From NCBI GenBank assembly GCA_002763085.1, contig PFCY01000101.1, positions 1 to 10,174 of the forward strand: DNA of 10,174 nucleotides. The letters are read 5' to 3'. Position 1 is the stretch's first letter, and every line of letters begins with the position of its first letter. Origin of the DNA: Candidatus Pacearchaeota archaeon CG10_big_fil_rev_8_21_14_0_10_32_14 (GTDB lineage: Archaea > Nanobdellota > Nanobdellia > Pacearchaeales > GW2011-AR1). Position numbers and translations under genes: made by a program. The notes beneath the pieces were generated by a model, which was given only the letters and a program-made list of their open reading frames with translations, searched no databases and was not told the DNA's origin. Positions 6,670 to 10,174 of this stretch are shown here, piece by piece.

Positions 6670-6999
6670 ATGGCACAAAACCATAGCGTCCCAGAATTAT
6701 CGAATGGAGAATTTGAAGAATATATCAAAGAAGGATATGTCCTAATTGATTTCTTTGCAGATTGGTGTATGCCTTGTCTTATGATGGCTCCGGTCATTGA
6801 AGAGCTTTCTGAAAAATTTGAAGGGAAAATGAAGGTTGGAAAAGTCAATGTTGATGATCATGAAGATTTAGCAAAAAAATTTCAGATTTTTTCTATACCG
6901 AATTTCAAATTATTCAAAGATGGAAAGGTTGTTGAAGAATTCATTGGAGTAATGTCGGCAGATGATTTTGAAGATAAACTAGGGAAGTTCTTGAACTGA
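6670..6999 (+). CDS. trxA: Thioredoxin
   Basis: This 109-residue protein is a single thioredoxin fold of normal length. The redox site is WCMPC (C33 and C36) after the strand VLIDFFADWC; the buried Asp equivalent is D27, and the cis-proline is P77 in FSIPNF. It acts in the cytoplasm, as no signal peptide is seen. The usual Gly-Pro between the cysteines is Met-Pro, which should shift the redox potential. It sits behind the class II ribonucleotide reductase, whose C-terminal cysteines need a dithiol donor, so it may be the reductant for NrdJ. It has its own promoter. No thioredoxin reductase gene is in the window. A closely related glutaredoxin-like role cannot be excluded, but the length and motifs fit thioredoxin well. 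Confidence 0.94.
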   Translation: MAQNHSVPELSNGEFEEYIKEGYVLIDFFADWCMPCLMMAPVIEELSEKFEGKMKVGKVNVDDHEDLAKKFQIFSIPNFKLFKDGKVVEEFIGVMSADDFEDKLGKFLN

Positions 7000-7032
7000 A
7001 AATGAAATTTCTTCAAAATATTTTAAACATAA

Positions 7033-7043
7033 TTTTAAAAATA
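7033..7043 (+). promoter_or_regulatory. TATA box giving a probable leaderless mRNA
   Basis: TTTTAAAAATA is centred about 26 bp before ATG 7063, so transcription would start at or next to the start codon. No Shine-Dalgarno sequence precedes that ATG (CTCTGTTTTA), as expected for a leaderless archaeal transcript. Confidence 0.6.
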
Positions 7044-7062
7044 ATGTAATCCCTCTGTTTTA

Positions 7063-8448
7063 ATGAGAAAAAGAGGACCAAGTATTGGTGTTAGGGATAG
7101 TGTTAAAAAATACTTCTTGACGTCAGATATGATGGGTGAAGAGCACCACAAAAAGTTGAGTGCAGAATCTGAAGAAGTTAGAAAGCAGAGAAATCAAGTT
7201 CTTAAAGAAAATAATGACCTAATCGATAAAGAAATGAAAAGATTATACGAATATGGGAGTCATATTTTAAGAAGAGATAAATCAAAAAGAAAAAATTGGA
7301 GAGGAGCAATAGCGGGCGGATTAGTTGGATTAGGCGTGGGACTTGGGCTTTACACTCCATTCAAAGAACCTGTTGAAAAAACTGCATCGGTGATTTATTT
7401 TTCTGGGGAATCGGCAAAACGGGTTGGTGAAGAAGCATTGCACTTAAAGGATTTAATTACCGGAAGGAAAGACAGCGATGAAATAGAAAAAGCGCAGAGA
7501 CAGTTCGTGAAATCTGATAGTGAGTATTTTGAAAATTTACGTGAATTGTTAAATCAGCATAAAAAGAATATTGATAGTAATAAAGAAAGAATAAGTGAAA
7601 TGAGAAATATTGCTGAGGGCTTCGGCAGATATATGCATAATGCGCCTGGATTCGAGACTGTGGATGAAAGCGAATTCGGGAACTTGAGAAAGAAATTAAA
7701 TAGTTTGATGTCCCGTCCATTCCAATCGCAAGAAGAAATTGACAGTAGACTTTCAAAAGAATATGAAACTAATTATAATTCTCTTTTACAAATTGCTGAA
7801 AATGCAGATAAGATGAAAAGTTTGAATAAAAGAGAGATTGAAGATCTGACAAAAAAAATAGCTAGTTCTGTGTCGACGCTTGAAACAATAAATCAAAAAG
7901 ATGCGCAGAGGCTGGATAAATATTTGAATGAAACAAATGAACTCTATGATTTAACTCGAGGAATGAGAAATTTGCAAACAGGAGAAATAAGAGAAGGCAG
8001 CCCGGAATATAAACGCCTTGTCGAGATCGGAGAAAAATATAATTTGAATAGAGATAGTGCAGATTATTTTGGGAAGTTAATTGCCGAGGGTCTTGGTGCG
8101 CTCATTGGACTATATGGAGCAAGTAAAGGGAGTAAAGTTGGAAGAAGATTTATTCCTGGAAGAAGGTTAGATGTTGAAAAAGAGACAAGAAGATATTTGG
8201 AAGATAATGTTGATGCGTTGGTTACACAAAAAGAGGCATCACAAAGAAGGAATGGATTAGAAGAAAAAGTTTCGGTAGGTTTAATTTTATTTTTTTTAGC
8301 GGGGGGATTTATTTTTAATAATAGAATGACTGGTAATGTCATAAAAGAAAATGTTGGTGGTTCTCTGCCGATAATAAACTCAATAATAATTCTCGGTTTA
8401 TTCATCTCCTTAATTTATTTCGTCTCAAAAAAGAAGTTTTATAAATAA
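7063..8448 (+). CDS. Coiled-coil membrane protein with C-terminal TGNVI motif, unknown function
   Basis: I do not recognise a named family for this 461-residue protein. A charged N-terminal part (1-79) leads to a glycine-zipper hydrophobic segment (about 81-98, GAIAGGLVGLGVGLGLY). A long, charged, mostly helical region without cysteine follows (about 100-335), likely coiled coil. A second Gly/Ala-rich hydrophobic stretch (about 338-353, LIAEGLGALIGLYGA) comes next, then two strong transmembrane segments (about 403-418 and 435-454) and a basic tail (SKKKFYK). TGNVI (423-427) sits between the last two. The membrane-coiled-coil layout suggests a scaffold, phage-tape-measure-like or surface-associated protein, but nothing decides this. 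It starts an operon: its TAA overlaps the next ATG by one base (TAATG). The start is supported by the leaderless promoter. Confidence 0.8.
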   Translation: MRKRGPSIGVRDSVKKYFLTSDMMGEEHHKKLSAESEEVRKQRNQVLKENNDLIDKEMKRLYEYGSHILRRDKSKRKNWRGAIAGGLVGLGVGLGLYTPFKEPVEKTASVIYFSGESAKRVGEEALHLKDLITGRKDSDEIEKAQRQFVKSDSEYFENLRELLNQHKKNIDSNKERISEMRNIAEGFGRYMHNAPGFETVDESEFGNLRKKLNSLMSRPFQSQEEIDSRLSKEYETNYNSLLQIAENADKMKSLNKREIEDLTKKIASSVSTLETINQKDAQRLDKYLNETNELYDLTRGMRNLQTGEIREGSPEYKRLVEIGEKYNLNRDSADYFGKLIAEGLGALIGLYGASKGSKVGRRFIPGRRLDVEKETRRYLEDNVDALVTQKEASQRRNGLEEKVSVGLILFFLAGGFIFNNRMTGNVIKENVGGSLPIINSIIILGLFISLIYFVSKKKFYK

Positions 8449-8840
8449 TGAATATATATGGTTATATGGAAATAAAGTTGATAAAACCAAATACATGTTC
8501 ACCAGATGAAACAATTTTTAAGGTCTCTGCTGAATTTCAAAAGAAAAAATTAAGACGAATGCTTGTGGTTGATAAACAAAACAAATTGGTTGGAATTTTG
8601 ACGACGGTGGATCTTGTGAAATTCATTACATCTGGAAAAGATTCTAGAAAAACAAAAGTAAAAGAGTTTATGATTTCTAAAGTTAAAAGTGTTGAAGAAG
8701 ATGAAAAACTTGAAGATGCGTTAAAGATAATGAATCAACTTAAGACTTTTGTTTGCCCAGTAACAAGAAAAGGGAAGCTTATTGGAGTTGTAGGATATCA
8801 AGATATAATTGCTCACGCAGTTTCTAAATCAAGGAGTTAA
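8448..8840 (+). CDS. Stand-alone CBS-pair protein
   Basis: This 130-residue protein consists of two CBS motifs forming one Bateman module. CBS1 spans about 9-62, with RRMLVVDKQNKLVGILTTVD. CBS2 spans about 68-126, with KEFMISKVKSVEEDEKLEDA and KLIGVVGYQDI. Such pairs usually bind adenine nucleotides (AMP, ATP, SAM) and regulate a partner protein. TTVD at the end of CBS1 supplies the Thr and Asp that commonly contact ribose; CBS2 has GYQD there. No catalytic or DNA-binding domain is attached, so it probably acts on a partner, perhaps one of the adjacent products (inference). ATG 8448 overlaps the previous stop; an in-frame ATG at 8466 is equally plausible and loses no domain. The next gene begins 1 bp after its stop. 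Confidence 0.9.
   Translation: MNIYGYMEIKLIKPNTCSPDETIFKVSAEFQKKKLRRMLVVDKQNKLVGILTTVDLVKFITSGKDSRKTKVKEFMISKVKSVEEDEKLEDALKIMNQLKTFVCPVTRKGKLIGVVGYQDIIAHAVSKSRS
8831..8836 (+). promoter_or_regulatory. Shine-Dalgarno site fixing the start of the last operon gene
   Basis: AAGGAG ends 5 bases before ATG 8842, inside the last codons of the CBS gene. It selects this ATG over an in-frame TTG at 8809 that would overlap the CBS gene by 32 bases. Confidence 0.8.
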
Positions 8841-8841
8841 A

Positions 8842-9504
8842 ATGGGGCTGGAAGATAGAATAGATCCTGATAAAGAAAGTTTTTTTCACAATGCAATCCG
8901 GAGGACAAGAGATTATATTGGAAATGGTCCGTCGCGAGATAATATGGTCTTAGGTTTAAGAAAAGATTTAGGTTCTTACTTTGAAAATCTTTCTGAAAAA
9001 GAAAAACAAATAAGGGTGAGTAAACTTGAAGAGTATGTCGATTCAAGTATACAAAAATATGATACAGAACTTCACGGAATAAGAAAAGTTGTAACGAAAC
9101 CTGCTATGGCGGCAGCGTTTGCAAATGATATTTATTCACTTGTATCAAAAGCGCCGTTCAGTAATTTTTCTGCGGCATCTTATATCTTGTTTGGAGCAAA
9201 GACCCTTGCTGAAATTCCGGCAGTTTATAGGTATATGAAAAAATCCGGGGATTGGTATGGAAGTTTAAAGTGGGCACTTATGAAACCTATAGATTATCTT
9301 ATTCCAGTAATTGGACCGGCGATTGAAAATGGATTGTTCGAGCGTATCGTTAAAAAACGAGTTATGTATGAAGCTAAAAATAGATTCTTGAAAAATGTTG
9401 GAGCAGTAAGTGAAACGGATAGAGTCAAGTATGGCTTTAGACAAAAATTGGGAGATGTTCTTTCAAAGAAACCTATTTCTATGCCTGAACCAGCGTACGC
9501 CTAA
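8842..9504 (+). CDS. Conserved-looking hypothetical protein, possibly membrane-associated
   Basis: This is a 220-residue protein of unknown function. The first 85 residues are charged and helical. Residues 86-130 are Ala-rich and moderately hydrophobic (KPAMAAAFANDIYSLVSKAP, then SAASYILFGAKTLAEIPAVY). KWALMKPIDYLIPVIGPAIE (143-162) could span or lie on the membrane, followed by a basic helix (ERIVKKRVMYEAKNRFLK). There is no cysteine and no signal peptide. I recall similar 'PIxYLIPVIG' proteins among DPANN hypotheticals, but this is memory, not a search result. It is the last gene of a compact operon with a CBS-pair protein and a large coiled-coil membrane protein, so the three likely work together. 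The start is supported by AAGGAG 5 bases upstream. Confidence 0.8.
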   Translation: MGLEDRIDPDKESFFHNAIRRTRDYIGNGPSRDNMVLGLRKDLGSYFENLSEKEKQIRVSKLEEYVDSSIQKYDTELHGIRKVVTKPAMAAAFANDIYSLVSKAPFSNFSAASYILFGAKTLAEIPAVYRYMKKSGDWYGSLKWALMKPIDYLIPVIGPAIENGLFERIVKKRVMYEAKNRFLKNVGAVSETDRVKYGFRQKLGDVLSKKPISMPEPAYA

Positions 9505-9756
9505 ATCAAATTATACAGCTTCATCCCATATTACAAAAATTAATTTATTTATAATAGAGATTTTGTTTGGTATTAGGATGAGATACTCCTCGCCCTAAAG
9601 GGCGGGGTATCTTTACGCTCGTATCGGATTAAATTTTATCGCATATATTCAAGATTATCAACATCTTCTATAAAAAAATATTATTAAAAAAATTTGGATT
9701 AATTTATTCGTTCGAACAAAATTCCAGCTCTCTGTGTCGCATAATTTGTGAGCATT
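9505..9756. other. AT-rich intergenic stretch with no protein gene
   Basis: No ORF of note lies here. It contains a TATA-like element (TTTATAAT, 9548-9555), the GC-rich hairpin at 9582-9611, long A and T runs (about 9673-9694), and a short inverted repeat centred on TTCGAA (9711-9716). The rest shows no recognisable signal. Confidence 0.7.
9582..9611. mobile_element. GC-rich hairpin resembling an IS200/IS605 (TnpB-type) element end, orphan
   Basis: The left arm GATAC..CGCCC and right arm GGGCG..GTATC pair around a TAAA loop: CGCCC (9591-9595) with GGGCG (9600-9604), and GATAC (9582-9586) with GTATC (9607-9611), with a small bulge on the left. CCTCGCCC-TAAA-GGGCGGGG is very like the subterminal hairpins of IS200/IS605 and IS1341-type elements in archaea. 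No tnpA or tnpB lies in the window. It could therefore be a leftover end, a non-autonomous derivative, or a plain terminator hairpin for the operon ending at 9504. Confidence 0.5.
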
Positions 9757-9910
9757 AATCTGCGAAGCAGCAAAATATTAATCAGTTTTTCTTTCCCTCT
9801 TCCCTCCCCCCAACCTCGAAGGTAGAGGCTCCTCCCAGATTAGTGGGATTCAATTTGGGTGGGCAAGTAAATTACAAACAAAATCTCACAAAAAAATTTA
9901 ATTTGGGATG
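9757..9910. repeat. Dispersed non-coding repeat, copy B
   Basis: This copy matches positions 1-138 at every aligned base in two blocks (80 and 52 bp). Between the blocks it carries 9837-9858, which includes GTGGGATTCAATTTGG; copy A has only GATTAA there. As GTGGG occurs on both sides of the extra bases, copy A may have lost them by slippage between short direct repeats. Copy B stands 53 bp before the tRNA-Lys gene. It holds the same CTGC-GAA-GCAG hairpin (9760-9770) and the same 26-nt pyrimidine run (9786-9811). Confidence 0.92.
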
Positions 9911-9930
9911 AAGCAAAATTATACAAAGAT

Positions 9931-9938
9931 TTTTTAAA
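9931..9938 (+). promoter_or_regulatory. TATA box of the tRNA-Lys gene
   Basis: TTTTTAAA is centred about 29 bp before the first base of the mature tRNA, the expected archaeal distance. Confidence 0.6.
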
Positions 9939-9963
9939 CTGATTTATTCTAAACTTGTTAGAT

Positions 9964-10037
9964 GGCTCCGTAGCTCAGTCTGGTAGAGCACTGGACTTTT
10001 AATCCAGGTGTCGTGGGTTCAAATCCCATCGGGGCCA
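9964..10037 (+). tRNA. tRNA-Lys (anticodon UUU)
   Basis: The full cloverleaf is visible. The acceptor stem GGCTCCG (9964-9970) pairs with CGGGGCC (10030-10036) with one T-G wobble. The D arm is GCTC-GAGC, the anticodon stem CTGGA-TCCAG encloses the loop CTTTTAA with anticodon TTT at 9998-10000, and the T arm GTGGG-TTCAAAT-CCCAT follows. The discriminator base is A10037 and the CCA end is not encoded, which is common in archaea. No intron interrupts it. At 74 nt it is a normal length. Confidence 0.97.
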
Positions 10038-10042
10038 TAAAA

Positions 10043-10050
10043 CTATATAA
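10043..10050 (+). promoter_or_regulatory. Possible TATA box downstream of the tRNA
   Basis: CTATATAA lies about 28 bp before ATG 10075, which would give a leaderless transcript into a short reading frame that is interrupted by the putative insertion-sequence end at 10091. Confidence 0.3.
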
Positions 10051-10105
10051 TTTGTAAAAATGAGTAAAAATATTATGACAATGGAGAATAGGCTCTGTTG
10101 AAAAT

Positions 10106-10138
10106 GTCCCCTTAGTAAAATTAATCTACTAAAGGGAC
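10106..10138 (+). promoter_or_regulatory. Stem-loop in the leader of the putative transposase ORF
   Basis: GTCCC (10106-10110) pairs with GGGAC (10134-10138) and TTAGTA (10112-10117) with TACTAA (10127-10132), with one C-A mismatch and a 9-nt loop. Hairpins at this place in insertion sequences can block read-in transcription or form the element end; which applies here is inference. Confidence 0.55.
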
Positions 10139-10141
10139 TAT

Positions 10142-10162
10142 CTTATTTCGAGGTGAAATAAG
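10142..10162 (+). promoter_or_regulatory. Hairpin carrying the Shine-Dalgarno site in its loop
   Basis: CTTATTTC (10142-10149) pairs perfectly with GAAATAAG (10155-10162). The 5-nt loop GAGGT and the first bases of the right arm form the Shine-Dalgarno sequence GAGGTGA, and the ATG follows immediately at 10163. Confidence 0.65.
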
Positions 10163-10174
10163 ATGAAAAGAGAG
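10163..10174 (+). CDS. Start of an ORF cut by the window edge, possibly a transposase
   Basis: Only four codons (MKRE) are visible. The start is supported by GAGGTGA at 10150-10156, six bases before the ATG. Its position just inside the putative insertion-sequence end suggests a transposase, but the visible residues cannot show this. Confidence 0.4.

Larger units (their letters stand above)
10091..10174 (+). mobile_element. Putative left end of an insertion sequence (continues past window)
   Basis: GGCTCTGTTGAAAA at 10091 resembles the GG-CTCTGTTG-AAA type terminal repeats of IS6/IS240-like elements (recalled, not searched). It is followed by a stem-loop (10106-10138), a second stem-loop (10142-10162) and the start of an ORF at 10163. 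The opposite end and the transposase body lie outside the window, so the family is unproven. Confidence 0.4.

Noticed and set aside
6620..6742. Short frame upstream of and overlapping thioredoxin (ATG 6620 or 6635, about 36-41 codons), with a G-rich stretch ahead of it
   Set aside because: It overlaps the thioredoxin start out of frame, its residues show no recognisable pattern, and the overlap with a certain gene makes coding unlikely; a regulatory upstream frame remains possible but unsupported.
8064..8405. A 113-codon minus-strand frame, and similar minus-strand frames through the window (148-507, 1225-1539, 1573-1899 and others)
   Set aside because: All lie opposite genes with clear domains or operon context, and are expected shadows of AT-rich coding DNA; none has motifs or a start site.
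9410..9598. A 62-codon + strand frame overlapping the end of the 220-residue gene
   Set aside because: It lies mostly in another frame of a better-supported gene, has no ribosome-binding site and its sequence is not protein-like.
9707..9720. Short inverted repeat around TTCGAA (GTTCGAAC with imperfect flanks)
   Set aside because: Only 8 bp are perfect and there is no promoter or partner site beside it; expected by chance in a stretch of this size.
9841..9858. GTGGGATTCAATTTGG in repeat copy B looks a little like the tRNA-Lys T-arm (GTGGGTTCAAATCCCAT), suggesting an attachment site
   Set aside because: The match needs an inserted base and fails after TTCAA; no integrase gene is present, so it is most likely chance.
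1..10174. CRISPR array or Cas genes
   Set aside because: Only one long repeat occurs, twice and 9.6 kb apart, with no short regularly spaced repeats and no Cas-like protein.

Overview
The window looks like part of the genome of an AT-rich archaeon, most likely a DPANN lineage (Woesearchaeota/Pacearchaeota-like). The evidence is archaeal TATA boxes in front of the transcription units, Shine-Dalgarno sites on only some genes, a tRNA-Lys gene without an encoded CCA end, a RecA/KaiC-like signalling protein of a type I associate with archaea, and a membrane protein with the C-terminal 'TGNVI + transmembrane + basic tail' pattern that I recall from DPANN proteins. The phylum is an inference and cannot be fixed from this window. 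All protein genes are on the + strand.

Layout. Positions 1-138 and 9757-9910 hold two copies of a dispersed non-coding repeat, identical at 132 aligned bases apart from one indel region near the middle. Positions 179-2194 form a signalling operon: a stand-alone receiver protein, a KaiC/RecA-like protein without a Walker A motif, and a two-transmembrane HAMP histidine kinase with almost no extracellular part. Positions 2195-2360 hold a T-rich terminator, a TATA region and two NrdR boxes 31 bp apart. Positions 2361-6577 hold nrdR, nrdJ (class II, B12-dependent ribonucleotide reductase) and a Nudix hydrolase, with 1-bp gaps between genes. Positions 6670-6999 encode a thioredoxin (CMPC active site) with its own promoter; it may supply electrons to NrdJ. 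Positions 7063-9504 form a compact three-gene operon of unknown function: a coiled-coil membrane protein, a stand-alone CBS-pair protein and a second DPANN-like hypothetical. It appears to start with a leaderless mRNA.

Positions 9505-10174 hold no complete protein gene. They contain a GC-rich hairpin resembling IS200/IS605 (TnpB-type) element ends, the second repeat copy, a tRNA-Lys(UUU) gene, and at the right edge what looks like the left end of an insertion sequence, with two hairpins and the first codons of an ORF whose ribosome-binding site lies in a hairpin loop.

How the parts may work together: NrdR probably senses the ATP/dATP balance and represses its own operon, so deoxynucleotide synthesis (NrdJ), reductant (thioredoxin) and possible nucleotide clean-up (Nudix) form one functional block. 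The receiver/KaiC-like/kinase block is a separate signalling unit. The 7063-9504 operon is the least explained coding part; the repeat pair and the right edge are the least explained non-coding parts.
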